From contig CAZOVB010000001.1 in the NCBI GenBank assembly GCA_964583095.1, forward strand, positions 124,001 to 188,000: a stretch of 64,000 nucleotides of DNA, given 5' to 3'. Positions 8,620-17,512 of this stretch are shown piece after piece. The first letter of the stretch is position 1. Every line of letters starts with the position of its first letter. This stretch comes from CAZOVB01 sp964583095. GTDB lineage: Bacteria; Planctomycetota; Phycisphaerae; SM23-33. The notes under the pieces were generated by a model. The model was given only the letters and a program-made list of their open reading frames with translations, was not told the DNA's origin and ran no database searches. Position numbers and translations under genes: made by a program.

Positions 8620-9567
8620 TCACTCCTGGTTGGCCGTGTTCTGGGCGTCGGCTTGGGGGGATCCCGCCACGTCGGGCAGCTTCGGCCCCGTGCGGAAGAA
8701 CTCAACGCTGGAGATCAGGTCGCTGGTAATGTAGATGACCGCTCCCCTTCGCAGGGAGGTCTCCAGGGCTTCCAGACTGCGAAGGTAGGCGCTGAATTCG
8801 GGGGCCTCCTTGAAGGCGTCGTAGTACTGAGTACTTGCCAGTTCGCCGCGGCTCTGGATTTCCCCGGCCAGTCGCTTGGCAAATTCGCGGATGGTCTGCC
8901 TCTGTTGCTCGGCCAGGGTCTCGATGGCCGTGGCTTGGGCATCGCCCGTGCCCTCGTACTCCTTGGCTTTGGCCTTGCGCTCCTCGATCTGGGAGGAGAC
9001 GATCGTGCCGGCAACCGTTTCGGTCGGAGACTGCGACTTGATCCCGACCCTATGAACCTGAATTCCGTAGTCTTCCATCAGGCCTTGCTGGATGCTGCTT
9101 CGGATCTGTTCAGCCATTTCCGAAAGCTTCACCTGGCTGGGATCATAATTCACGAAGCTCGAGAAGGGACGGTCGTTAAGAACGCGGACCGCATCCCGCA
9201 GCCGACTGCGAATGCGCACCTCGGCCTCCTCGATAGTCTCGGGGGAGGAGATGAACTTCCGCGGCTTGGCGATCGACCACTGGCAGGAGAGTTCCACCAG
9301 GATCAGCATGCCGTCGCTGGTGGTCACTTCCAGACCGGCATCTTCCAGCGAAAAGATGGTGGCCGGGTAGGTCTTGACGCTCTGGAAGGGCCAGGGCATT
9401 TTGAAGTGCAGCCCGGCCTCGTTCTGCCCCTGGTAGACAGCGGTGGTGCGACCGAAGGTGCGCACCACGTCGATCTCGTCCCTGGCGACCGGGTTAAAGA
9501 CCGTCGAGGCCAGCAGCCCGCCCACCACCAGGGCACTTATCAGATAAATTCGAAGATGCTTTATCAT
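8620..9567 (-). CDS. SPFH/Band-7 membrane protein, HflC-like
   Basis: At 315 residues this matches HflC in size. It has an N-terminal helix (LRIYLISALVVGGLLAS), then an SPFH domain with typical phrases such as VVRTFGRTTAVY and GLHFKMPWPF. A later charged helix (SSQIEERKAKAKEYEGTG, about 190-215) corresponds to the oligomerising coiled coil. It is the middle gene of three adjacent SPFH genes, 49 nt behind the large fused SPFH gene. Expected role: a heteromeric membrane microdomain or cage with its neighbours. Confidence 0.85.
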   Translation of the reverse strand: MIKHLRIYLISALVVGGLLASTVFNPVARDEIDVVRTFGRTTAVYQGQNEAGLHFKMPWPFQSVKTYPATIFSLEDAGLEVTTSDGMLILVELSCQWSIAKPRKFISSPETIEEAEVRIRSRLRDAVRVLNDRPFSSFVNYDPSQVKLSEMAEQIRSSIQQGLMEDYGIQVHRVGIKSQSPTETVAGTIVSSQIEERKAKAKEYEGTGDAQATAIETLAEQQRQTIREFAKRLAGEIQSRGELASTQYYDAFKEAPEFSAYLRSLEALETSLRRGAVIYITSDLISSVEFFRTGPKLPDVAGSPQADAQNTANQE

Positions 9568-9616
9568 TGCAAAAAATCCTTTCCTGCAGATTCAGGCGTA
9601 TCTGTTATAGGACGTA

Positions 9617-12040
9617 TCATTCTTCGTTTTCTTCGGGCTTGCCCCACGGGATTTCCGAGAGCGCCTCGCCCTGCTGTCTCCGGTCGGACCAGACCTGCAC
9701 CTTCTCCGGGTCGATGCCGATGACGATCTTGTTTTCCAGGTCCAACTGCGGGACCATCCGTTCGATAATTTCCAGCCTGCGGTCCAGTTCGTACATGTAC
9801 GGGCTGGCCCGCCAGGCGGTCAGGCGTCGCTTGAACGACTCGGCCCGGGTACGTTCGGTCAGTTCCAGCTTGCGTCGCTCGGCGCGGGCGGTGGCGATCA
9901 ACTCGGCCGGTTCACCCGAGGCCTCTTCGAACAACTCATAGATGCGTCGTTCGGTTCGAGCCAGCAGTTCGTCCAGGCCCGGCAACTGGTTTTCCTGCTG
10001 GTTGCGTCGTATGCCTTCGAGCAATTCCTGCTGACGCTGATATACCAGCCACATCACCAGAGCGTCGTTGACCTCGGCGCGGGCCAAGTCTTCCAAAGAC
10101 GCCTTCCCGGCAGCAACCTTTTCCTTCACCTCGTCGATCCGCGAAGGCTTCAAACGTCCCAGGAGCTTTTCCCGCTCGATCTGCCGGCGATACATCTCCA
10201 GGACCTGGGAGGCCTGATGAATGTAGACGTCAATGGCCTTTTCGAACTCCGCCAAATCCGGAGGGGTGGACGAAAGGTAGCGATTCAGTTCCGCCACTTT
10301 CTGGAGGGTGTCAATCTCCTGGGCCAAGAGGCGACCGACCAGCGGATCGCCGGCTACCTCTGCCAGCATCCGGGCCGCTTCGCCCTCGGCTTCATAAATC
10401 TTGACCAGCATGTTCAGCCGCGCATCGACGACGTCTTCGTAGGCCGGGGCGGCCGCGCTGGGCGGATGCACGGAGGGAAGTCCCACATGGGTGATTTCGA
10501 TCCCCAGCCCCCCCACCTCAGACAGTGCATCTTCTATGCGGTCTCGCAGTGCCTTTGCGGCGGGTCCTCTGCCCTCGGTCATGATCGATCGAGGATGATC
10601 GGAATCCATCTGCTGCCTCTGCTGAAATTCTTCCATCAGCGTCGCCGAGGCGAGGAGCTCGGTCAGCTCGGCCGCGATCAGATTCTCCAGCACCTGGTCA
10701 GGATTCTGGTACCTGAACCCATACGTGTAGACATCCGTGATTCGGTAGCTGATCTCTGCGACAATCTTGCCCAGGGCGGCCCCGGCCGCTGCTCTCGCCT
10801 GGTCTTCCCGGATCGGCTGGGCCAGCATTATGCTCTTTTCCCCCTCGTGTTCTTCCTTCCAGAGCAGCACGCGTTTGGCTGAACCGCCCCGAGTATAGAT
10901 ATTCCTGGCATATTCTTCCCGCTCGTTTTTATTCACCCCAAGGATGATCTGCTTGATGTCTCCGGTGTCGAAGTATCGCGCCTTGTCGATCGGCCAGGGC
11001 AGTTTAAGGTGCAGTCCCGGACCCAGCGGCTCGTTGTCGGTATCGAGTTGCCCCAGTCGAAGGACCACCGCCTTCTGGTCGTCGTGGACGTACACAAAAC
11101 AGCTCATCAGCAAAAGGACCACCACCGGAAAGATCAGAAGCGGAAGGAAGTACCTGTGCAGAAGTTGATAGAACCAGGTTCGCGAGACCTCGAAGCCGAA
11201 CTGGTAATTCAAGGCCTCGGCCAGCGAGTGGCCCACCTGTTCGGGCTGGGCGAGGAAGTTGAACAGGCGGCTGTCGAAGCTGATCCGCGATTCCTGTCCC
11301 GGCACGCGGGGGCGGTACATATCCAGCACGAGATTGACCAGGATCTCCACGGCAAAGACGAACATCACCAGCGGGAAGATCTTTGCTACGAGAATGTCCA
11401 GGCTAAGGTGTCCCTCGGAGAAGCTGCCCCGCCCCCAGTAGATCAGGGCCATCTCGACGACGATCAGCAGCAGGAACAGCACGTGAACAAACAGGAGGCT
11501 CGCAGCGCTTCGCAGGGGGCGCCATTCCTCCTGGGTCGACATGCCCAGGGCATAGCGGCTCCAGAGGAAGCCGCCAAAGCCCAGAACGATCAGCAGAAGC
11601 CCCGAATGGGGATTGGTCGGAATGGGCGCAGCCGCTTCGTGTCGGACGGGGCCCAGGATCGAAAGCAACCACCAGCCGATGCCGATATAGTACCCGGCCA
11701 GGAGAATGGTGAAGATGGGCAGGAACCACTTCTCCATCTTTTCCAGCTTGGCCCGGGCAGGCCTGGAGGCCAGTCGATCCGCTTCGTCGAACAGACTCGA
11801 AGCGGCCCCTTCGGATTCGACCTGGGCCAGTTCGAGTTGTTCGGTCTCCACAAGCTCCCGGGCGTAGAACAGCAGGGCGACGATGGCCCAGACGAGGATT
11901 CCCCCCGCGGCCATCAGGGCAGCGCTGAGAAGCGACTCGGCCTGGGTCCATCGCCACATGGCCAGGCAGGACCCGACCAGCAACGTCTGGAGGATCAAGG
12001 CTACGATCGCCACATTCTTGCCGCGTTTCTGGTTTTTCAT
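9617..12040 (-). CDS. SPFH/Band-7 protein fused to a polytopic membrane domain
   Basis: This 807-residue protein is about twice the length of HflK. The first 300 residues hold about six membrane helices (for example VAIVALILQTLLVGSCLAMW, FLPIFTILLAGYYIGIGWWL, LLFVHVLFLLLIVVEMALIY). A further helix at about 330-350 leads into an SPFH domain (DDQKAVVLRLGQL, GLHLKLPWPIDKARYF) and a long charged helical C-terminus. I chose the ATG at 12040 (MKNQKRGKN), which has GAAGGA upstream; longer starts lack support. It is the first gene of the leftward block and probably sets the membrane position of the two smaller SPFH partners. The polytopic N-terminal half is not one I recognise. Confidence 0.8.
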   Translation of the reverse strand: MKNQKRGKNVAIVALILQTLLVGSCLAMWRWTQAESLLSAALMAAGGILVWAIVALLFYARELVETEQLELAQVESEGAASSLFDEADRLASRPARAKLEKMEKWFLPIFTILLAGYYIGIGWWLLSILGPVRHEAAAPIPTNPHSGLLLIVLGFGGFLWSRYALGMSTQEEWRPLRSAASLLFVHVLFLLLIVVEMALIYWGRGSFSEGHLSLDILVAKIFPLVMFVFAVEILVNLVLDMYRPRVPGQESRISFDSRLFNFLAQPEQVGHSLAEALNYQFGFEVSRTWFYQLLHRYFLPLLIFPVVVLLLMSCFVYVHDDQKAVVLRLGQLDTDNEPLGPGLHLKLPWPIDKARYFDTGDIKQIILGVNKNEREEYARNIYTRGGSAKRVLLWKEEHEGEKSIMLAQPIREDQARAAAGAALGKIVAEISYRITDVYTYGFRYQNPDQVLENLIAAELTELLASATLMEEFQQRQQMDSDHPRSIMTEGRGPAAKALRDRIEDALSEVGGLGIEITHVGLPSVHPPSAAAPAYEDVVDARLNMLVKIYEAEGEAARMLAEVAGDPLVGRLLAQEIDTLQKVAELNRYLSSTPPDLAEFEKAIDVYIHQASQVLEMYRRQIEREKLLGRLKPSRIDEVKEKVAAGKASLEDLARAEVNDALVMWLVYQRQQELLEGIRRNQQENQLPGLDELLARTERRIYELFEEASGEPAELIATARAERRKLELTERTRAESFKRRLTAWRASPYMYELDRRLEIIERMVPQLDLENKIVIGIDPEKVQVWSDRRQQGEALSEIPWGKPEENEE

Positions 12041-12105
12041 CCGTTCAGATTCCTTCTGCGAGCCCCGGGACCTGTCGCCCATCGCGGCAAACGCGATCTG
12101 CGGGC

Positions 12106-12135
12106 TTGTACAGGCCGGGGCCAAAGCTCTACAAT
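12106..12135 (+). promoter_or_regulatory. Candidate sigma-70 promoter for the rightward ABC-2 permease
   Basis: TTGTAC (12106-12111) and TACAAT (12130-12135) are spaced by 18 nt, about 87 nt before the ATG at 12223. It lies in the divergent region shared with the SPFH block. Confidence 0.45.
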
Positions 12136-12222
12136 TTCGCTCGCCGTCGGGAAACCTCCCGACCGACAAAGCGTATCAACCAAAACCGAACCGTACCCAG
12201 TCAACTCTCCAAGAGAACCGAC

Positions 12223-13686
12223 ATGAACCGATTTCCGGCCATTGCCGCCAATACGTTCCTTCAGACCCTTCGCCAGAACGCCTTTCTGATTCTCATAGGC
12301 CTGGTGGTACTCATGCTGATTCTCTCGGTGCCCCTTTCCGGCTGGACCATGGGCGCCGAGGGGGGCGACTTCCAGGAGACCGACCAGCGAATGCTGGAGG
12401 AAAACGGGCTCACAACCGTCCTGATCGGCATGCTTCTGATTACCGCCTTTTCCGCGTCGAGCGTCATCGGCCGGGAAATCGAGAACGGCACAGCCCTGAC
12501 GGTGCTGTCCAAACCGGTGGACCGGGCGACGTTTGTTCTGGCCAAGTTCGCCGGGGTGGCAGCGGCGGTGACCATTGCCTTCTACCTTTGCAGCCTGGCC
12601 TATCTGATGACCGTTCGACACGGGGTGATCAGCACGGTTCGCGAACAGGCCGACATGCCCGTCATCGTTCTGGGGCTTCTGGCGGTGACGCTTTCGCTGT
12701 TGGTGGCCCTGGCAGGAAACTACCTTTTCGGTTGGACCTTTACCTCGACAACGGTCTACGCCCTGCTGGTTCTGCTCTCGGCCGTGATGTTCACGCTGAG
12801 CTTTGTGGGCAAGCAGTGGACACTCGTGCCCTTCGGCGCCGACGTGAACAGACATGGCCGGATTCTCTGGCCTTTCCGTTCCCAGATTTTCGCGGGTCTG
12901 TCGCTGATTTACCTGGCCATCATCGTGCTGACCTCCGTGGCCGTGGCGGTCAGTTCCCGTTTCGGACAGGTCGCGACGATTCTGACGACACTGGCCGTGC
13001 TGTTTGTCGGTTCGATGTACGCCCCGCTCTTTGGCAAATACGGACAACTGGGCCCGATCCGAGCCCTGGGCTGGGCGTTTCCCAAGCTGCCCTTTTTTTA
13101 CAAGCTCAATGCCATGAGCACCGATACGCCGATTCCCGCCCATTACGTTGGCGCCGCTGCGGGCTACGCTGCCCTCTACGTAGCAGGAATCCTCTGCCTG
13201 GCCATGGCCATGTTCCAGACCCGGCAACTGGATGTGCGAACGACCCGCTCGGCCATGCCCGGGATCGTGAACCTCCTGACCCGCCTGGGTCAGGCAGGCG
13301 CGGCAGCAGCCATCCTGATCGTGATTCCCGCCCTGGCCTGGAAGACACGCGTTTACACTCCTGCCACCCTGGCCCTTCTGGGAGGCGGACTGCTCGGAGC
13401 CATCGCGTTGCTTTGGATCTGGACGCTCTTCGGACGGGGCGTCAAGTGGACGTGGTGGGCGGTTCTGGCCCTTCACGTTCTGGCCGCCAACGCCTTCGCA
13501 GCCGATGCGGTGATGCAGTTCAACCGGCTCGACCCCACCGATGCCGGTGGCCGGGTCGAACTGATGGCGATGCTGGCAGGGCTCAACCTGGTGGTCGTGG
13601 TCCTGCTGTTGATGCCGGAGACGCGAGATCATTTCAAGTCGGAGCAAGGGGCCAAGGCTCTCCAAAGCCGGGAACAGGGAATCTGA
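12223..13686 (+). CDS. ABC-2 type permease (NosY-like)
   Basis: The 487-residue product is almost entirely hydrophobic, with about 12 membrane segments. The start MNRFPAIAANTFLQTLRQNAFLI and the stretch VIGREIENGTALTVLSKPVDR are typical of ABC-2 permeases of the NosY/GldF type. No ATPase is encoded next to it; the closest is in the leftward block 5 kb away, so the two permeases may share that subunit. Its divergent position opposite the SPFH genes suggests common regulation. The ATG at 12223 was chosen because longer in-frame starts run through the promoter. Confidence 0.8.
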   Translation: MNRFPAIAANTFLQTLRQNAFLILIGLVVLMLILSVPLSGWTMGAEGGDFQETDQRMLEENGLTTVLIGMLLITAFSASSVIGREIENGTALTVLSKPVDRATFVLAKFAGVAAAVTIAFYLCSLAYLMTVRHGVISTVREQADMPVIVLGLLAVTLSLLVALAGNYLFGWTFTSTTVYALLVLLSAVMFTLSFVGKQWTLVPFGADVNRHGRILWPFRSQIFAGLSLIYLAIIVLTSVAVAVSSRFGQVATILTTLAVLFVGSMYAPLFGKYGQLGPIRALGWAFPKLPFFYKLNAMSTDTPIPAHYVGAAAGYAALYVAGILCLAMAMFQTRQLDVRTTRSAMPGIVNLLTRLGQAGAAAAILIVIPALAWKTRVYTPATLALLGGGLLGAIALLWIWTLFGRGVKWTWWAVLALHVLAANAFAADAVMQFNRLDPTDAGGRVELMAMLAGLNLVVVVLLLMPETRDHFKSEQGAKALQSREQGI

Positions 13687-13698
13687 CACACCCGTCGA

Positions 13699-15684
13699 TC
13701 AGGTCGCGGGCACCGGCTCGATCCGGACGCGCCGTTGCGGCTGGGCTTTTTCCGGCTCGGTCGTGTGCAGATCTTCACCGAATCGAACCAGTCGAGCCGA
13801 GTTGAAGATCACGAAGGTCGCGCCCACCATGTGCAGCAGAGCCCCCAGAACCGGGGAGATCATGCCGAAGGCGGCGAGGATTTCGAAAACCACGATGAAA
13901 ACGACGCCGAAAACCAGGTTCTGGTGCACCACCTGGGCGCTGCGTCGGCTCAGACGAACCAGGAAGGGAAGCCTTCTCAGGTCGTTGTTCATCAGGGCGA
14001 TCGAGGCAGAGTTGATCGCAACGTCGCTGCCGGCAGCCCCCATCGCGATGGAAAGATCCCCGGCCGCAAGGGCTGGGGCGTCGTTGACTCCGTCTCCCAC
14101 CACCGCGACACGATGGCCCTGGTCGCGAAGCGAGGCCACCAGGTCGAGCTTGTCGGCCGGGAGTACCTCCGCCTGCACTTCGGTGCAACCCATTTCCCGG
14201 GCCACTCGCCGGGCCACCGACCACCGGTCACCGGTAACCATCACCAGTTCCTGCAGGCCTTGGCTGCGGAGTTCCTCCATTGCCTGACGTGCTTCGGAAC
14301 GGGTGCGGTCTTCCAGGCCGATCCAGCCCAGAACCTTTCCGTCCTGCACGACATACAGCGTGCTGAGTCCTTCGGGTTCGTCGTATTTCTCACCGGTCAC
14401 GGCTGAGAAATCCGCTCCCTGCTCCTGGACCCAGATGCGTCGACCGACCAGAATTTCCTTGCCCTGAACCTGGGCCTTGACCCCGCGGCCGCTGACTTCC
14501 TCGAAGGAATCCGGGCTGGGAACCTGGACCTTGGCCTTGTTGGCCACGGCCATCACCGCCCGGGCCACCGGGTGTTTGCTCATCTGCTCGGCCGTGGAGG
14601 CCACCCGTAACAGCTCGGCCGGCTCTACTTTCTCCCCGGGCATCATCCGCGTCACCGACAACTCGCCGGTGGTCAAGGTGCCCGTCTTGTCAAAGACAAA
14701 GGCGGTGATCGACTTGGCTTGTTCGATATTCGAGACATCTTTGATGAGAATCCCCAGACGGGCTGCACAGGAAAGCGCCGCCACCATCGCCGTGGGGACC
14801 GCCAGCACCAGGGCGCAGGGACAGGCCAGAACCAGCATGGTCACCGTCCGCTCCATGTCCCGTGTCAGTACCAGTACCGCTCCGGCGATCATCAGAATCG
14901 TCGGCGTGTACCAGCCGGCGTAGCGGTCGATCAGCCGCATGATCGGAATCCGGGTTCCTTCCGCCTCCAGAATCAGCTTCTGAACCTTGCCCAGGGTGGT
15001 ATCCGCCCCGGCCCGGGTGACCTTGACATCGATGGCACCGGCGACGTTGTTGGTTCCGGAGAAGACCTCATCGCCCACCGCCTTGTCCACCGGCAACGAC
15101 TCGCCGGTAACGTTGGCCTGATTGATCGAGCTGCTTCCCGAGATGATGTCGCCGTCGGCCGGTACGTTGTCGCCCGGCCGCACGCGGACAATATCGCCGG
15201 CCTGAAGCTGACGCGGATCGACCATCTCTTCGGTGCCGTCGCCCTTGAGGCGGTGGGCCTTCTTGGGCGCCAGGCGCACCAGCGATTCGATACTGGCCCG
15301 GGCGCCAAGAGCGGTTCGTGTTTCGATGAGGTTGGCCAGCAGCAGGAAGAACGCCACCGCCCCGGCGGCCTTGTAGTCCATGGCCGTAATCGCCGCGATA
15401 ACCGACAGGGCGACCAGTTCGTCCATGTGCATGTGCCCGTGGGTCAGATGCTTGGCGGCATGGACAAGAATCGGGATTCCCAGCATGAGAGCGCCGGCCA
15501 GGGCGAGGACGGCAGAATGAAAATTCTGTTCGCGGCCATCCACTACGCGTGCCTGGGGCGCAAAGACCCAGTCGGCTACGTACGAGCTGAGGACGAGCAG
15601 TCCACCTGCCAGGATGCCTAGGATGAGAATACCCGCTCGACCGGTTTCTTTCTCGATCGAGTCCTTGAGGATATCGTGGGCCAT
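13699..15684 (-). CDS. Heavy-metal-translocating P1B-type ATPase
   Basis: The 661-residue pump shows all core motifs: TGES (193-196) in the actuator domain, CPC (288-290) in the membrane ion site, DKTGT (332-336) with the phosphorylated Asp, SKHP in the N domain and GDGVNDAP near the C-terminus. It lacks an N-terminal CxxC metal-binding domain. Instead a His/Met run (THGHMHM, 81-87) sits just before a membrane helix. The last helix holds HMVGAT, closer to Zn/Cd or Co pumps than to the Cu type, so metal specificity is open. The start at 15684 has AGGAGTT upstream; the longer ATG at 15729 does not. Confidence 0.92.
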   Translation of the reverse strand: MAHDILKDSIEKETGRAGILILGILAGGLLVLSSYVADWVFAPQARVVDGREQNFHSAVLALAGALMLGIPILVHAAKHLTHGHMHMDELVALSVIAAITAMDYKAAGAVAFFLLLANLIETRTALGARASIESLVRLAPKKAHRLKGDGTEEMVDPRQLQAGDIVRVRPGDNVPADGDIISGSSSINQANVTGESLPVDKAVGDEVFSGTNNVAGAIDVKVTRAGADTTLGKVQKLILEAEGTRIPIMRLIDRYAGWYTPTILMIAGAVLVLTRDMERTVTMLVLACPCALVLAVPTAMVAALSCAARLGILIKDVSNIEQAKSITAFVFDKTGTLTTGELSVTRMMPGEKVEPAELLRVASTAEQMSKHPVARAVMAVANKAKVQVPSPDSFEEVSGRGVKAQVQGKEILVGRRIWVQEQGADFSAVTGEKYDEPEGLSTLYVVQDGKVLGWIGLEDRTRSEARQAMEELRSQGLQELVMVTGDRWSVARRVAREMGCTEVQAEVLPADKLDLVASLRDQGHRVAVVGDGVNDAPALAAGDLSIAMGAAGSDVAINSASIALMNNDLRRLPFLVRLSRRSAQVVHQNLVFGVVFIVVFEILAAFGMISPVLGALLHMVGATFVIFNSARLVRFGEDLHTTEPEKAQPQRRVRIEPVPAT

Positions 15685-15821
15685 ACGACCGCAACTCCTG
15701 TGAAATGAAAAACAAGGTGGAAAGCTCAAGACACACAGTGCCTGGCGGATCCGCCTGGATCGTCGCCACTTCTACGCCCCGTACACACGACGGGTTCCGG
15801 AAAACAGCGAATTTTGACAAC

Positions 15822-15840
15822 CTGGAAGGCGATTTTCCAG
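15822..15840. repeat. Inverted repeat in the divergent P1B ATPase/mcsA region
   Basis: CTGGAA and TTCCAG are separated by 7 nt, about 140 nt upstream of the ATPase start and 47 nt before the mcsA -35 box. It could be an operator for a dimeric regulator. No regulator gene is adjacent. Confidence 0.3.
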
Positions 15841-15886
15841 TAGAGAATTAGATGCAGAAGCCTTCAAGGCGGCCGAGGGGGGGCGC

Positions 15887-15915
15887 TTGACGCCGCCGAC
15901 AGGCCTCCCTAGACT
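15887..15915 (+). promoter_or_regulatory. Sigma-70-like promoter of mcsA-mcsB
   Basis: TTGACG (15887-15892), 17 nt spacer, TAGACT (15910-15915). The ATG of mcsA follows 17 nt later with an AAGGAG site between, so the transcript would have a very short leader. I see no tandem GGTCAAA heptads of the CtsR type here. Confidence 0.6.
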
Positions 15916-15932
15916 GTGGCAAGGAGCCCGGT

Positions 15933-16424
15933 ATGAATTCCAAATGCCAGAACTGCGGCGAGCCGGCGACGGTTCACCTGACTGAAATCGAGAACGGCGA
16001 GAAGATCGAAAAGCACCTTTGCGAGCATTGTGCCGCCGAGGAAGGCATTACGATCAAATCCAACGTGCCCATCAGTCAACTGCTGGAAGATTTCATCCTC
16101 CAGGCCTCTCCCAATGCCCAGCAGGAGCAGGAAAACTCCTGTCCGGTCTGCGGACTGAGCTTCGCCGAATTCCGCGAAAACGGCATGCTCGGCTGCCCGC
16201 ACGACTACGATGCCTTCGGCGACAAGCTCCAGCCCCTGGTGCAAAGCGCCCAGGCCGGAGCAGACCAGCACGTAGGGAAAATCCCCAAACGCGCCGGGCT
16301 CGACCAGAAACGACAGAACCAGATCCTTCGCCTGCGGGCCCAGCTCAAGGGAGCCGTTGCCGCCGAAGATTACGAACAGGCCGCCCAATTGCGCGACCAG
16401 ATCCGCGACTTGGAGAGCGAATGA
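15933..16424 (+). CDS. mcsA: McsA-like zinc-binding activator with UVR motif
   Basis: The 163-residue protein has CxxC pairs at residues 5/8 and 30/33, a third at 70/73, and Cys88 in GMLGCPHDY. It ends with a UVR (UvrB/UvrC) motif at about 130-160 (AAEDYEQAAQLRDQIRDLE). This is the McsA architecture. In Firmicutes McsA binds metal through these cysteines and activates the arginine kinase McsB. In the usual layout the last pair ends GC..C; here the second Cys of that pair is missing and a His is beside it, so metal binding at the second site may differ. The stop overlaps the mcsB start as ATGA. Confidence 0.88.
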   Translation: MNSKCQNCGEPATVHLTEIENGEKIEKHLCEHCAAEEGITIKSNVPISQLLEDFILQASPNAQQEQENSCPVCGLSFAEFRENGMLGCPHDYDAFGDKLQPLVQSAQAGADQHVGKIPKRAGLDQKRQNQILRLRAQLKGAVAAEDYEQAAQLRDQIRDLESE

Positions 16425-17482
16425 AGTTAGCCGACCTGACCCAAAAGGCCGGAGAATGGCTCCGTGGCGTAGGCCCCGAAAGCGAAGTGGTTATTTCCTC
16501 CCGGGTGCGCCTCGCGCGCAACCTGGCCGGCAGGAATTTTCTCAACCGCTGCTCGCAGGAGCAGGTCGAGAGCATAGAAGCGCTGCTGCGCGACCAGGTT
16601 CTGAACCTCCAGATCGATCAACCGCTGTTCTATGTCGACGTCAATGAAGCCGGAGACAACGATCGCCGGCTCCTTGTCGAACGCCACCTGATCAGCCGGC
16701 AACTGGCCCAGGGAACCCACCCGCGAGGCGTCGGAATCTCCGCCGATGAGCGCATCGCAGTGATGGTCAACGAAGAAGACCACCTGCGACTCCAGGTGCT
16801 CCGAAGCGGACTGCAACTCGAAGATGCCGTGGAAGTTATCGAGCAACTCGACGACAAACTCGAAGAACACCTGACCTTTGCCTACCACGCCCGCTACGGC
16901 TACCTGACCGCCTGCCCGACCAATGTGGGTACCGGGCTGCGCGTCAGCGTCATGCTCCACCTGCCGGCCCTGAAGCTCACCGGCGAGATCGAGAAGGCCT
17001 TCCGGGCCGCGAGGGACATGCACCTGGTCTTTCGAGGCCTGTACGGGGAAGGGACCGAAGCGCTGGGGGATTTCTTTCAGCTTTCCAACCAGACCACGCT
17101 GGGCAAGACCGAAAAGCAGATCCTAGAAGAATTTCGCGACGAACTGGTCCCCGAGTTCATCCGGTACGAACGCCAGGCCAGGCAATCCCTGTCCCAGCGA
17201 CGCTCCCTGGCCATTGACGACAAAGTCTCCCGGGCGCTTTCCATCCTGACCTCGGCCAAGCTCATCAGCAGCGACGAAACCATGCACATGCTCTCGCTGC
17301 TGCGAATGGGGGTCAACCTGGGACGCATCGAAAACGTGGACGTCAAGACCCTGAACGAACTGTTCATCCTCACTCAGCCTGCCCATCTTCAGCGCATCTG
17401 CGGACGGCAGATGGATGGCGCTCAGCGGGCCCAGGCTCGTGCGGAATTCATTCACAAACGACTGGAAGAGGCCGGCCTGTAG
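16421..17482 (+). CDS. mcsB: Protein-arginine kinase McsB (ATP:guanido phosphotransferase)
   Basis: At 353 residues this is near the usual McsB length. Family signatures include VVISSRVRLARN (about 23-34), RIAVMVNEEDHLR and ACPTNVGTGLR in the catalytic domain, where Cys, Asn and Arg line the ATP/guanidino site. McsB phosphorylates arginines in proteins and marks them for ClpC/ClpP degradation. Start codon ATG overlaps the mcsA stop by 4 nt, so the two are co-translated. In Firmicutes the operon also carries ctsR and clpC; neither is here. Confidence 0.93.
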   Translation: MKLADLTQKAGEWLRGVGPESEVVISSRVRLARNLAGRNFLNRCSQEQVESIEALLRDQVLNLQIDQPLFYVDVNEAGDNDRRLLVERHLISRQLAQGTHPRGVGISADERIAVMVNEEDHLRLQVLRSGLQLEDAVEVIEQLDDKLEEHLTFAYHARYGYLTACPTNVGTGLRVSVMLHLPALKLTGEIEKAFRAARDMHLVFRGLYGEGTEALGDFFQLSNQTTLGKTEKQILEEFRDELVPEFIRYERQARQSLSQRRSLAIDDKVSRALSILTSAKLISSDETMHMLSLLRMGVNLGRIENVDVKTLNELFILTQPAHLQRICGRQMDGAQRAQARAEFIHKRLEEAGL

Positions 17483-17512
17483 TGTCCCTTCCCAATATGC
17501 GCGGGCTTACTT

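Noticed and set aside
12037..13689. Leftward frame over the rightward ABC-2 permease
   Set aside because: His/Gln-rich translation typical of the antisense of a hydrophobic gene; no RBS.
15781..15840. Possible CtsR operator ahead of mcsA
   Set aside because: Only one GTCAAA-like half is seen; the tandem GGTCAAA heptads needed for a CtsR box are absent.
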